From contig CM034603.1 of NCBI GenBank assembly GCA_020091685.1, positions 37,461,260-37,525,259 of the forward strand: a DNA stretch of 64,000 bases, in the 5' to 3' direction. The DNA comes from Lutjanus erythropterus. Its lineage: Eukaryota > Chordata > Actinopteri > Lutjaniformes > Lutjanidae. Below the pieces are notes generated by a model. It was given only the letters and a program-made list of their open reading frames with translations. It was not told the origin of the DNA and searched no databases. A program made the position numbers and the translations under genes. This document shows, one piece after another, positions 47,981-60,297 of the stretch; the stretch's first letter is position 1; every line of letters begins with the position of its first letter.

Positions 47981-48808
47981 CAGGATGGACAGGTGACACA
48001 GGGGTGTGGCCTTCATTCATTCCGGGGACAGAACATATTATTAAACATTACTATAAATTTAACAGAATTAGCTAAAAGGCTCGTTTTTATTGAACAGATG
48101 TAAAGTTGTCGACCTAAAATCAATCTGAAGATAAAGAAAGAAGTAAATGAATGAAAGAAATCTGTCTGATAATCTGAGACGGGTCACTTTGAAATGTGGA
48201 CGCTGATTAAAAAGACCTTTGATTCACATGTCAAACTCAATATCAGCAACTTTACAGAGACATTATGAAGAAATGACAAGAAAAGAAAACTGGATCAGAA
48301 AAATGTTTATAATTCATTGAAATTTTATGAACTCATGAACTGAAAATGAATAAAATAAAGAATTTAAATAAAGCAAACATCAGATATCACATATCTGAAT
48401 TTCTTTTAAATTTTAGTAATATTTTATTCTCCTTTATTTCTGTATTTTATTTCTTTATCATTCTGTTGTATTATTTTATTCTTTATTATTCTTTTTCACT
48501 TGTAAATCTTTTATTTTCATATTTTAGGAGCCAGTTAATAAACAAGCATTAATAATAACTTTATTTACCAGGAAAAATAAGTAAACATGAAAAGGCCTAT
48601 AACTAGTTCTAAACTAAAACACTGTTTTAAACTGTTTTTAATTGAAAATGTCTTGCACAGTTTAATTTTTATTTGACAGTACTGATATAGACCTTGTTGT
48701 AGATGATTAGATGGAGGATTAAAGCTGATCCAGGACGTCCAACAGGCAGCTTTTACTTGTCCTCACTGCTGTTTGTGAGGGAACATGGACTGTTTGTAAA
48801 ATCTAAAT
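47981..48808. other. intergenic, no recognised feature
   Basis: AT-rich sequence upstream of the CCAAT promoter, with a T-rich stretch at 48400-48530. No divergent gene is apparent. Confidence 0.5.
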
Positions 48809-49228
48809 CAGGGCTGGACAAACTTTTTCCCTTCAAGAGCCAAAACTGAAACTTCCTGTTGGGCCATGAGACAAAAGCACAGACCCGATGTGTTGTACAG
48901 ATACAAAATGATACTGAGATCCCAAGTTTACTTCCTGTGCAAAGAGTCGCTCTATCCGTCAGCTCAGATTATGAAAAATAATTCATAATAAAGGATCCTA
49001 TTTAAAGAGTTTTTTATATTATTTTGGGGGTTTTGCCTCTATTGAACAAGACAGGTGAAGGTGGACTGGAAAGGTGAGAGAGACAAAGGAGACGACAGAC
49101 AAAAATAAAACAGCATCAATAACAATTTATATATTCATTCTTAATTAAAGCTAGAAACATCTGGTGGGCTGAATTAAATGTTATGGGGGGCCAACTTTAG
49201 TCCGCATCCCCCAGTTTGGGCAACCCTG
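48809..49228. mobile_element. non-autonomous hAT element
   Basis: A 420-bp element. Left end CAGGGCTGGACAAACTTT; right end, reverse-complemented, CAGGGTTGCCCAAACTGG (12 of 18 match). The flanking octamers ATCTAAAT (48801-48808) and AGCTAAAC (49229-49236) agree at six of eight positions. GGGCCATGAGACAAAAGCAC and its partner GGTGGGCTGAATTAAATG inside are usual for this hAT type. A separate small repeat (TTGCCTCTATTGAACAAGAC) appears embedded near 49032. Confidence 0.75.
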
Positions 49229-49699
49229 AGCTAAACAAAGACTAACAGGCTCTACAGAGGCCAGATGAGTCTGTTTTTGACTTTCAATAACTGGATGGTT
49301 TGAGACAATTTGTTTAAGAGACATTTTTCATTCTCATTCATGTAAAGTGCTTCTAATTTCTGAGGGATACTTAATTATGCATTTTAGATTAATGAGATTT
49401 ATAAAGGAAAAAAGATAAGTTGCTGCCATGAAATTGTTAATTGTTTTGGTGCATTTACAAACAGTTTGGACAAATCCCACTGATTCTGTCTTTTACTTTT
49501 ATCATGTTTTTGGAGGCTGAAACAACAAGGGAAGAAACAGGGTTAACCGTGTCAATGGATTGTCATTTATAGTGATCCTAGTTTGATCATTGATTAACTT
49601 TGAAGACTTTATTATCTTCAAAACTAAAGATTTTTAAAAAATTACTCAGAAGGGATTCCTTAAGATAAAGTCCTCTCAAGCCAGAGGTTTATGGTCTAA
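49229..49699. other. no recognised feature
   Basis: AT-rich. It may include the body of the element whose end lies at 49749. Confidence 0.45.
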
Positions 49700-49749
49700 T
49701 GTGCATCTAATGTGGGGGTCCCTGACATGAAAAAGTTTGGGAACCCCTG
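49700..49749. repeat. hAT element right end
   Basis: GGGGGTCCCTGACATGAAAA followed by AGTTTGGGAACCCCTG. Reverse-complemented it is CAGGGGTTCCCAAACTTTTT, a hAT terminus of a type widespread in vertebrates. The partner end was not found. Confidence 0.65.
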
Positions 49750-49975
49750 ACTTAGATCACTTTTGAGATCATTACATAGACTTGCATTAATTTCCTGGAG
49801 GCTTACCCAAACCCTGGTCTTGACCACTGATCCAAAAATCAGCCTTTTCCCAATTGGGCGCTCTGCTTTTGTCCCCAACTGTACAAGCCGTCCCCAATTA
49901 ACCGGTCTTCAGTCTGAGACGTGCCCCAGGAAGCAGGCTAAGTCAGAAGCGCAAGCGCCTGTGGCCTAACAGGAT
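49750..49975. repeat. probable dispersed repeat
   Basis: TTACATAGACTTGCATTAAT, then TCCTGGAGGCTTACCCAAAC, then CCGGTCTTCAGTCTGAGACG resembles a fish interspersed repeat I remember. Single copy here. Confidence 0.4.
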
Positions 49976-50827
49976 TTGAGGAACAGAACAGAGCAATCTT
50001 AAAATAGATTGATTGCGTGTCTCTGTGGCCTTTAGTATTTCTACTTAATCGTTGGCGGTCGGAGGATTTGACTAATTATCTGGATGAAAAACGGCAGAAG
50101 CAGTCTAATTGAAAAAGCAATAATTTGACTCCAGCTGTCTGCAGCTGTGCAGGACTGTCTTCTGCTTCTCAGCTGCTCTGACTCAGTTCACAGGGACGAG
50201 CAGGAATGAGCTGCTTGTTAAGATTTTCTGATAAAATGCATCTTTCCTGCTGATGCTGTTTTTTTAAAAATCCATTAAATCCTTTGATGAACTGACTTTA
50301 AACAGGATGGTCACAGAAAACAGTGATCAGAGCTCAGGGACAAACAACATCTGATCGATTGTGTCTTTTTCTTTTCTTTCTCAGTTTTGCTGTTTAGCTC
50401 ATCTCCTCTGACCGTTTGACTTTCTTTGTTAGGAAAAACAACAGCAGATCCACTAGATTACAAAACGTTAACCTGTCTTTTCATAATGTGAAGGCTAATA
50501 AAAATGATTCATATAATTGTTTCTTCCTCTGTGGTTCGGGTTTCAGCAACTGAAAGCAATTTTCTTGCTTACAGAAACACTGGGCCTCATGCAAGAACCA
50601 CTCGTATGACTAGATTTGTGGTGTGTACGAGTGATTTAGGTGAACTGGTTGCATTCACCAGTTTTATTGTATTGTGAATTTTCCTTCAGATACGAACACA
50701 ATTTACGAGGTCCAGACCTGTCGTAGAGTCATGTGCAGTCAGTCTGCTCTTCTTTACACCATGTTTTTATCCTGAATCTTCACTGTAGATCTTTAACTTG
50801 GAGCCATGATCACGTGCACACTGTCTG

Positions 50828-50830
<3 letters not shown>
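49976..50830. other. no recognised feature
   Basis: Unassigned. Confidence 0.5.

Positions 50831-50869
<39 letters not shown>
50831..50869. repeat. (GT)n microsatellite
   Basis: Nineteen GT units. Confidence 0.98.
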
Positions 50870-50929
50870 TGTGACGGTGCGCGAACGGCATGTTGGGGCT
50901 TTAGGAGACTTGGATTACACCAGACGAGC

Positions 50930-51136
50930 AGTATGGAGGCGTTTTATGTTTCCATTCTGTTATGTTTGAAAACTGGTCACCATTCATTTCCATTGTTAGT
51001 GAGATTCTTCAGTTTCCCTGTGAAACTCCAGCAGTGTTTTGCAGACTAACAAAATAAAGCCGACCTTCAGTCAGCATGAGGCTGAGTACAAAATGACTGA
51101 ATTGTCATTTTTGGGTGAACTATTCCTTGAAGTTCC
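50930..51136. repeat. terminal-inverted-repeat element, one end
   Basis: Ends TGTCATTTTTGGGTGAACTA followed by TTCCTTGAA, the inverse of a TTCAAGGAATAGTTCACCC-type terminus typical of abundant teleost miniature elements. The other end may lie in the GT tract or be lost. Confidence 0.55.
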
Positions 51137-51591
51137 TCCTTTTACTGATGTTTGTTCACGTGTTCATTTTCAGTTTGGTTTTAATAAGTTATTTTTATGC
51201 ATAAAAAGTAGGTTTCATGTCATGATTGACAGCTGAGCTATGCTCATGACTGAGTCAGCCGGCTGTGTGGGCGGGGCATGGATACCGCGGCCCCAACCCT
51301 GATCACTACTGCACAGACTCTGGCTCCAAATGATGTGACCAGCGCAAGATGGCAGCGTATCCAGGGTATTTTGGCTTAATTTTTGAGAGATGAGAGTTTA
51401 GACGCGTTGTTCATTTTTATATACAGCCTGTTGTCAAAACAGCACCAGATGCATCACCACCTCTCTCTCTGGGAGAGAGCCGACCCTGATTCACATGCAA
51501 CTGGGAAAACTAAAATTGATCACAATCAAAATTGGGATCTGACCAACTGAAATAAAATAGAAAATGAAAACTAGAGCGCTGTTACTCTGCA
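51137..51591. other. no recognised feature
   Basis: Unassigned. Confidence 0.5.
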
Positions 51592-51665
51592 GGGTGCAGG
51601 GTTTCAAACTTGCAACCTCCTGAGTCACAGTCCTGCCTGTCTGACACACAGGCGGTGTGAGATAT
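51592..51665 (-). repeat. tRNA-derived SINE head fragment
   Basis: GGGTTTCAAACTTGCAACCTCC is a reverse-complemented B-box region (GGTTGCAAGTTTGAAACCC). It is followed by CCTGCCTGTCTGACACACAG, which looks like the anticodon-arm side. Single fragment, diverged. Confidence 0.45.
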
Positions 51666-51879
51666 TTAGGCAGCAGTAGATTGATGGAGCTCGGCAGAAC
51701 ACTTCAGAGCGCTCCGCGTGTCAATATGTGGGTGTAAAGTGATTGGTGATGGACGAGGCAGCGATCAATGCTCGTGTCCATGAATGGCACCAAATTCATC
51801 ATCCATGTAATTTTTCTGGCTGAGAGGAACACGCCGTCCCCCAGCAGAGACCATCCGTCCTGCAGGCAGCTGACAGGAC

Positions 51880-51975
51880 ACACCAGGCCTCTAACACCGC
51901 GGTCACGGGTTCAATGCCCACAGTGGGGCAAGGCCTCCTGAAGTGTCCTGAGGCAAAGCATCAAACCTCCACCTG
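51880..51975 (+). repeat. tRNA-derived SINE fragment
   Basis: The B-box-like GGGTTCAATGCCC at 51907-51919 is followed by CAGTGGGGCAAGGCC and GTGTCCTGAGGCAAAGCATC, the order expected for a teleost tRNA-derived SINE. The A-box region is degraded. Confidence 0.55.
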
Positions 51976-53149
51976 CTCACAATAAAACTCTCAAATATAT
52001 TATATGCCAAAAATGTATCAAGGGCTTTCAGAGTCTGCACTTTTTTATGCTCACGGGGAAATTTCTGAAACATTTCACCCACAGCTGCATATAAATAAAA
52101 GATGCTTCTCTCAAGGCATCGATATCAAGCCGTCCATAACTAATCCGAGAACATTTACACCATCTGCTTTCCTGCAGGTCATCCTCACCTATCCTCCCTA
52201 ATAATTACGTACAATAAAATACACTTTTGCCTGAATAGCACTGGTGTGTTAAAGGAGAAATCTGTAATATATTTACTGTAATAAATCATGAAATGACCAT
52301 GATATGTCATCAGAGATTAAGGAAATATGCTAAACTGAAATTCCTGCTTCTCTGACGACAACACTACAGCTGCAGTGTCCTTTGAAATTTCTTTTTACTT
52401 GTGCTACTCTACTTCCATTCCATGTTAATTAAAGTTTAAATTAATGCAGAATGTTCACTGAATGAGTAAGTGACTGTTTATGAGTCATAAGAAATCATAA
52501 AATAACCTTTCAGAAGGAGAAGATGTTTATAACAGTTCAATTGAGCAAATTGTTAATGGAGTCTGGCAGGAAGTCACTGAACTCCAGATTGTGTATTTTC
52601 AGAGCAGTGAGCTTTTGTTTTCGGGATAACAGACTGAACTTTACATTGACAGACAACTGACAGAGTTATAAACAGGTGGTCAACTGACAGGGGAGGACTC
52701 GTCTTTTTTATTGACACATTACAACGTGACTCTTGTCTTGCATTCCTGCAGTGTTCCTGCAGACTGCCTGAGCTTCAGTCTGGGGAGGAGGGGGCAGGAG
52801 AAATAACTTGTTTCACCCATAGACTGTATATTAAATAGGGATTCAGCCTATTTCATATATCGTCTGTAGCTCCAACTTACTATTTGAACTGCAGTGCTCA
52901 TTTTTGGATATGCTGTTGTTACAGATTGCTCCTTTAAGTATGAGGCTTTCGAGGCTGACACTTGATTCTTGGTCTTGAAAACCAGAAACTCCACTTATTC
53001 CACTTATTTATTTACTTATTCACTTGTCTGCTCAGTCATCATAGAGACACAGTCGCCATAATTCTGAGCACTTCTGTGAACTTCTCATCTGTGAGAAATA
53101 AGTAAACTTCACATGTTGATGAAGACTGTAAGACATGATCGATGCTTCC
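51976..53149. other. no recognised feature
   Basis: Unassigned. Confidence 0.5.
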
Positions 53150-53470
53150 TAACCTTCTGATACCAGTTTGTCCTCCATGATGCAGATTCTGATGCCTGAA
53201 CTTTTCATACTGGAGTACTGGTCTGATACTAGTGTTTTAACAGTTTTAACAGCTGTATACTCCTAAACTTGTATAGATGTGAGAGTATTGCCATCATTGC
53301 CGTATGGCCTGTCTCAGGTGACACAAAGTTGGTGCACAGTACACTGCTGGGAAGTAGCAGGGTCCTGTTTCGGAGATAATTATTTACGTGATATTAAATC
53401 GGTTCATCCAGAATTTCAGGCTGCATTGGCGGCATTTCTGATACTGATACAGAATCAGAACAACCCTAGT
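53150..53470. repeat. hAT-like element remnant
   Basis: Contains GATACCAGTTTGTCC, CTGGTCTGATACTAGTG and the right end GATACTGATACAGAATCAGA followed by ACAACCCTAGT, the kind of repeated GATAC motif found in some teleost elements. Left limit uncertain. Confidence 0.4.
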
Positions 53471-53936
53471 TGAAAGCTATATGAGCAAGCATAGATCAAA
53501 GCTCTTGTTTCTTTACTTAAATTGATGAAGCACCACAAAAAGGCAAGAAAATGTAAAACCCAGTTCTCTTCAATACAAAGTGCAGAGAACATAGCATCAT
53601 ATGGGATGGATGACAGAGATATGAAAAAGTGTCTGGGTCTCAGAAACCCCGAATTTGGCAAAAAAAACTTTTTTGCTTCTAAGTTTAGAGTTTTTGCTGG
53701 GACATTTGAATTTTTTTTTATTTCATATTTGCAGTTCATTCATTCTCACAGACCTTCATTTATTTAGTATGTATTTAATCCAGCCTGTGAAAACAAAACA
53801 CTCTCAGATCAGGAGATGCCCCGGCAGTGTTGGGATTAAAGCGCTGACGAGAAAACCACAAAACCCCTGGTTTGAATTTAAGCAGGAGCAATTTATTAAA
53901 TATCACTCCACATCATTGCATGAGGAGCAATGATTG

Positions 53937-54030
53937 GTCAGGGTAAGAATATCACGATAAGCCAATCAGACACAGACTTGGGTGGGTCATGCCTTCGCTT
54001 TAGCATCCTAGGAAAAAAAATATCTCCTGA
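53937..54030. repeat. dispersed repeat (GATAAGCCAATCA), copy 1
   Basis: Shares with 62057-62150 the blocks GATAAGCCAATCA, GGG.GGGTCATG.CTT.GC and CATCCT.GG followed by an A-rich run and ATCTC. The total span is about 90 bp. Confidence 0.7.
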
Positions 54031-57000
54031 TAAATAAATTAATCTCCTGACTGAAAAGCCATGTTTCCCTCATCTTCAGTCTCGTATGCATTAAGCCTGT
54101 AATATTAATGTTACTTCTGGCCCACTCTGACTTAAACTATCCGGTCCCATAGATGGCTTGCAAGGTCAGAGAGTAGCTGTCCAATTTTCATGCATGGATG
54201 GACTAAGGAATAAAGAATATTTCGCTCACAAAGCATAATTATTTGTCTCACCCTTTAGTCTGATCTGATCTGTAAAATCTGCACCTCTTCTGTGGCTCAA
54301 GTTAATTTCATAATGATCATGATTCTCTGAATTCAAGCAGCAGAAGTTGAGGGTCAACAAATGTGCATGCATAGTCTTACCTGTCAGTTTTTATAACCTA
54401 AGGCATTTAGTTTTTGCTGGACTGGATGCTTTAAAAAAAATCAGAGGCATAAATTAAGAGTGCAGCCGTTTTTCACTGAGTGAAAACTACAATGTCCTGA
54501 TTATAAAGAAATACTGTTACTGTTTATCCTAAAGTAGAAGAAATGCTAACAATGAAATAAACCAGAATCTAAGTCTTTAGTCTTTCTCACATTGTTTTAC
54601 TGACAGAATCCTGAAGGTCACCACTGTTTTAGGAAAAACAATCTCTCTTCTCTATTTGTTCTGAGTGCTTGCACACACTGCTGCTCCACATTCAACAACA
54701 TCGCATTTTGTCAACCCTGACTATGAAAATAAATGAGCCTCTGCCTGCAGGAGGCTGCACACGAGCCCATTCGTGACTCCCAATCGAGGCGTCTTTGGTT
54801 TTTTTGGGTGATTTACACCAGCAGAAGCCTTCCACGCAGTCTGTAAATCACGTCTGATTTCAGGCCAGCTTCCACCAGAGCTGCGTCATCACACACAAAC
54901 ACTGGATTACTTGGAAGTAGGAATGTGTATTTGTATGAGCTTTAATTTAGTTTCACAGCAGGGAACTATTTTGTGAGGGGGGGGGGGGGGGGGTTGTAAA
55001 GGGCTCAGTGCTGGTTCCCTGACTTGCAGCTAACAGCACAACAATATTAGATTCATCTGCGTCTCAACAGATTTTTGGCAAATGTGTGTCCTGTTCATCT
55101 GTCCGCATGTCTTCTCCGTCTTATTTTCTTATTTCACAAAGCTGTTCTTAACTTTGTTTGTGTTGTTGTTGTGCTGTTTGGGTTTTGATTGTTGAACTGT
55201 GATTTACTCTGCTTTTATTGCTGCCATTGCCTGTGTTCTGCTTATATCTGTGTTTTGATTTTAGTGACGGACGGCAACGCTTCCTGCACCTGCCTCAGCC
55301 TATTGACAGGTTTGGGACCATGTATCCCCGAATCAGATGGGCTGTTCTAACATGAAGTGGGCCGCTGCAGTTTGGACAAGGAAACTAAAAAGCAGGAGGG
55401 TAATGACATCACTACAGACAACTCTGTGCTTTGCTTGTTGCCAGACTCTTGTGCTGGTCCTGTTGAAGCCTATAGGAGGAGGAGCTTAGAGAAGCACAAT
55501 GAAATCCAACATATGTTTTATGACCTTTGATGAAGGCCAGAAAATGCTGAAAACACAACTTTTACAACATATTGATTGATTTTTCCAAATGTGCGTTTGT
55601 TTATTTTCTGTTTGTTTTTCTGTTTTCTGTCGACTCCTAATTCCATCGTCTATGATTTCTTTAGTCTTTCTGTAATTCTTCTCAATTTTCTCTCCTGCTT
55701 TTATCAAAGCGGAGGTGTTCTTGTCACCCTTGGTAAATTTGGATCTCACAAACAAGCAACTGCACAACTCAAAAGCGTCAGTTTCATCATATTTCATCTT
55801 TAGCAAAAAAATCATAAATGTACATGGATCAGAGGAAAAGTTAAACAATCTGGCTAAAGTGTCATATAACTTAAAAAGAAACACCTGAATTTGAAAGAAA
55901 ACTGTTTTCAGACTGATTTCTGATGAGTTATGAGGCTGGAATAAAATTCTGAACATCTTAACATCTGTACCATTTTGGATTACAGATATTTGAGAAAGTT
56001 TCCTGTTTATTCTGACAGACAGACGGTTCGACCCAGTGAGTGATTTGGTTTCCTGTGGAGTAGAAGTGTCTTTGTCAGAGTTCCAGCTGGTGAATAATTG
56101 AAGCGTTACAGGACTTGTGTTATATCTGCATGATGTGGGACTCTTCAGCAGCACAGCAAACATGTTTTATTCATCGGCTTCATTCAACTTTCATCAAACA
56201 AGGTTAAAAGACACAAATGGAAGTGACTACGGTGGCAGAGAGGGTACACAGAGTGTAATGAAGAAAATGAGACAAATAACAATCACAATTTTTATTAATC
56301 CTGCAACTGTTGCTGAGTGCAGCTGCTTTTATTTTCTACATTTTTTCTCTTTTTTCATCTTCACCTTCATACAGTTATTCATTCACACAGCTGGGAGCTT
56401 CAAACAGCTGTCTGATGTGGTGGCTACTGGTGGATCACTGGATCAACTGGAGGAACAAAAATTTTACAGCAAACTGTTTTGTGACTGAAAAATTGATAGA
56501 TTAGGCCTATTTTTACCCTTAAAGGATGTTATAGGTATATTTTAGAAAAGCAGGACAATCACCTGGACATAATTTAGTTGTAATTTGAGCAAGAAAACAG
56601 CTAGACAGATTTTCCTGGTCTTCGATTTCTGACAAAACTCAGGCTCAGTTCTTGAAGAAAACAGATTCAAGTTTCAACAAAATGGAAAGACGAGCAGAAA
56701 ACAGAAGCCCGACATCAGCACTTAATTTTAGTGAAAGTTCTCAGACGCAGCGTGGTTCCTGTTACATGACATTTCCTCCTCAGCCTTCAGAGCTCAGCAC
56801 TTTCCCTGAGATGAATCTAGTAAACATGACACTGAACATGAGAGCTGCGAGTAAGAGGCCAGCCGATGGGTCAGTCCGGCCCGTCAGAAACACGATCACT
56901 GCTGAGAAACGTTTTTATTTAAGCTGCATTCACATGGATTCAGGCAGACAGCAGATGGACCGCACCTTCTGGACAGTATGGGAAAAATAAACAAACATTC

Positions 57001-58003
57001 CAACGTAATGGCAGGATGGTAAATGAAACAAGTATGAATTCATGTTGCTATGGTTTAATAAATTACGTGAAATAACTCCTCTTTATCTTCTCTTTGTCCA
57101 GATCCTCTGTTTTCTCTTCTTGTGGGAAGGAACTGTGTAACATCTGATTTAAAATTCTATCTGGTTTGCTGTCGACCATCTGCCTAAATCCATGTGAATG
57201 CAGCATTACCTCTTGTCTAGACTGCAAACATCATGTCGGCATCACACTGTGACCACAGCGTTCGCCACACTGTCTGTATAGGCTCTGCATGGTCTGCACG
57301 TTTCAAAGCACGCTGCAGCAAATGAGCAGCCAAACTCCTCTGCAATATGCAGTTTCCTGTCGATATGTGTGAATATCCTCATCTATTTTCCATCAACATG
57401 ATGCATAAGCACTGTAGTGTGTATGTGTGTGTGTTTGGGTGTGGTTGAGCAGAAGAAAGAAGAAAAAGACAGTGCCAGTGGCTGCATTTTAGTGGCAGTA
57501 AATGTACACTTCACTTGTGGAAACACTGCAGAACAAGTTCAAGAAGTATATGTTTTCAGTGCCCTTTCAGTGGGTACCAGCCTCGCATTTGTGCATGTAT
57601 TGTTGAAAAAAGATTCACTCTGTTTTCAGCTAGTGACAAATTTGGCGAGTTGTTAGACTATCGAGGATAAGGCAGGAAATATGTTCAAATATATCATATT
57701 ATTAATCATTCCAATGCATGCTGCTAAGAATAATTGCAGGAGTCCTGCACGGTCAGGAACTCATGGCCAAAATGCTGTTTAACGGGTGAAAAATGTATTT
57801 ATATAAATTCACGGGTGCAGGCACGGGCGAGTTTGCAAAACTGGACCTGGAGCAGTCTCCTCATGCTGCTTGCAGGCAGTCAGTAGGTGTGGTGTGTGCA
57901 GCAGACGGAAGGACGCCACTCGCCGCAGTTGTAGTGAGTTTCTATGGTAACACTGACTCTCGACCTGAAATTCTGGATTGGAACTTTTAAAAACATGAAA
58001 AAA
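54031..58003. other. no recognised gene; poly-G and long ORF
   Basis: A 17-base poly-G run lies at 54977-54993. The longest open frame of the window (55486-56163, minus, 225 codons) has no recognisable domain, is AT-biased with a Lys/Glu-rich stretch, and shows no splice or start support. It is raised as a finding but not called. The remainder is unassigned. Confidence 0.45.
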
Positions 58004-58327
58004 GTTGCACTGTTTGTCACTCGACAGTTAACGATGATTTCTGCCTCAGAGGACACAATCTCACCAAGTGTGAAGGACATGATGAGAGAAACTTAAAACT
58101 GCTTCTGTATTTCTCCAAAGCCAAAGAGGCAAATGAGGTGGCAGCTGTGGTCAGAAGTGTTTGCAGATCACAAAGTGTGTGCTGCAAGTTTGAGCCCGCT
58201 GTGTCCCGGATCCTGGACCAATGTGATGAGCTGAGATTACACTTCAGTCTCACCGGGGCATGTGAGCACTATTACATGGCAGATGTTCTGCACTCCATGT
58301 ACACTGACCCTCAAAACATCCTGTCCT

Positions 58328-58480
<153 letters not shown>

Positions 58481-58744
58481 GAGGCACGTCTGCTGTCAAG
58501 GCTTTTGAATGGGACCAGACTGACCCTCTGTAGCTGCTTGACTGTCTCATTCATCTAACCAGGTCAGTCTGCAACACAGCCATTAACCTGTTGGTTGGAA
58601 ATGATGTGCCCATTGAAAGGCACATCAACCCAAAGCCCAAAGCCAAAGGTAGCAGAGCAGAGCAGAGTGAGCTACACCATATTCTTAGCAAATGAGCTGA
58701 AGGCAAGGCTCCTCGATAACATGGAGGCTCATTACAGGGTGACA

Positions 58745-59726
58745 TTTTTCAACCTGGACCCCATTTTCTCCTGTTTTTGTGTCAAAGTGACTAATGGGGA
58801 CAGTTTTTGAAATCTGGTCCTTTATTGAGGGAGACTGCTGCAGCTGATGAAAGGTAAGCCATCAAAGTGTGTCCACTAAAAGTGCTTGTTTTCCCACTGA
58901 CAGGCTAGGATTGTTTTTGTGTCTGGCAACATTATGAAAAGGATTTCTACAGAGACAGACCTTTTTAAAACACAAGAAACAGCCAGAAACAGCTGATTTA
59001 TTTCTGTCACCAAACTCACCAGACTCCATTCACAGAAACAGTGATTTTATCATCGTAAAACACATAAACTGAAGTGAAACAAAATAAAACTCACAAAAAC
59101 TATCTTTGTTTGTCTTTCTACTGTTTAAATAATCATCAGCTCTGGTTTGGTCAGAATAAACTCTGAATTCACAGCATTAGATGGGAAAATATTCCGGCTC
59201 TACACACTGTTTCTCTCTGACTTTCTTCTCACTCCTCTTCTGATATTTTCACATCTACCTCTGTGAATTAAGAGTTCATTTAGACTAAAACGGAGACAGT
59301 GGTTGTTGGGACAGTGGAAAGCTGAACCAAGATGTTTTTGGTGAGTTTTATTTTGTTTCTGTTGAGTTTGAACCAAGTGTGTTTGACAATGATAAAATTA
59401 CTGTTTCTGTAAAAGGAGTTTGGTCAATTTGGCAACAGTGAAAAATCAGCTGTTTCTAGTCAAACAAAAATGATCTTACTGTGAAACAAAAAGCTCTCTC
59501 TCTCTGCGGGGATCCTTTCCATAATGTTGTCAGACACTTAGAATAACAATCTGAGCCTGTCGGTGGCAAAACAAGCACTTTGACAGGCGCAGTTTACATT
59601 GCAGCCTGTTTCACAGCTGACAGCTGCAGCTGTCTCCCTTGATACTGGACCAGTTTCAAAAATTGCTGCCCCTGTTAATCACCTAGACACAAAAATGTGG
59701 GGAAAATAGGCTCCAGGTTGAACAAA
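58745..59726. mobile_element. ~1-kb foldback (long inverted repeat) element
   Basis: Left arm 58745-59108 and right arm 59327-59726 are inverted copies separated by a loop of about 220 bp. Matching blocks from the outer ends inwards: TTCAACCTGGA with CATTTTC/TATTTTCC, then TTTTTGTGTC, AGTTTTTGAAA/AATTTTTGAAA, CTGGTCC; then GTGCTTGTTTT, CGACAGGCT/TGACAGGCT, CAACATTATG, AAAGGAT; then ACAGAAACAGT and TTTTATCAT; and at the inner end CAAAATAAAACTCAC. Identity by eye is roughly 75-85%. No coding capacity. Target duplications are not clear. The element interrupts the hAT-like relic. Confidence 0.8.
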
Positions 59727-60190
59727 GTTGCCCTTTAGTCTATGGGAGACACCGTGGCATGTATGTCTTAAATTACCACTTTTTGGGACACTACCTATCC
59801 ATCATTGACCACCAAGTCCTCCAGCAGTGGAAGACATCGACATCCACCTGCTTAAGTGGGAAGAGACAGTAAACACAATGGGACTCAGGAGGTTAAGAGG
59901 TACAGGGATGCAGCTGGTCTAAACCCATCTGAGGACCAAACTGCAGACCCTCAGCTCTGCTCTATACATTAGACATGGCCTCATGTTGGCTGCAGATGCA
60001 TATTATGAGCATAATCTGTCAGACAAAGTGCTGTAGCTGTTTGGAACCTCAGCTGGCTATTCAATGACGCCACGCTCCTCCAACACAGTCACCATCCCAC
60101 AGGAGGAGTCGATGATGATGACAAACTGTATACACATTCTTGTAAATAGATACTGATTCATAAACAGTTTCACACATATAAATAGATAGA

Positions 60191-60213
60191 TAAATAAATA
60201 AATAAATAAATAA
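60191..60213. repeat. (TAAA)n microsatellite
   Basis: Five to six TAAA units, preceded by TAGA units. Confidence 0.95.
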
Positions 60214-60297
60214 TAGTTAACTTTCAAATATATGATGCCCCTGTGGTAAATTTGTGATTATTTGGCTAAAGATTTCTCTATCTATGTTTTGAATGGT

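Noticed and set aside
51880-51975. Functional tRNA gene
   Set aside because: Only a B-box-like motif is preserved; no foldable acceptor stem or A-box, so it is a SINE fragment.
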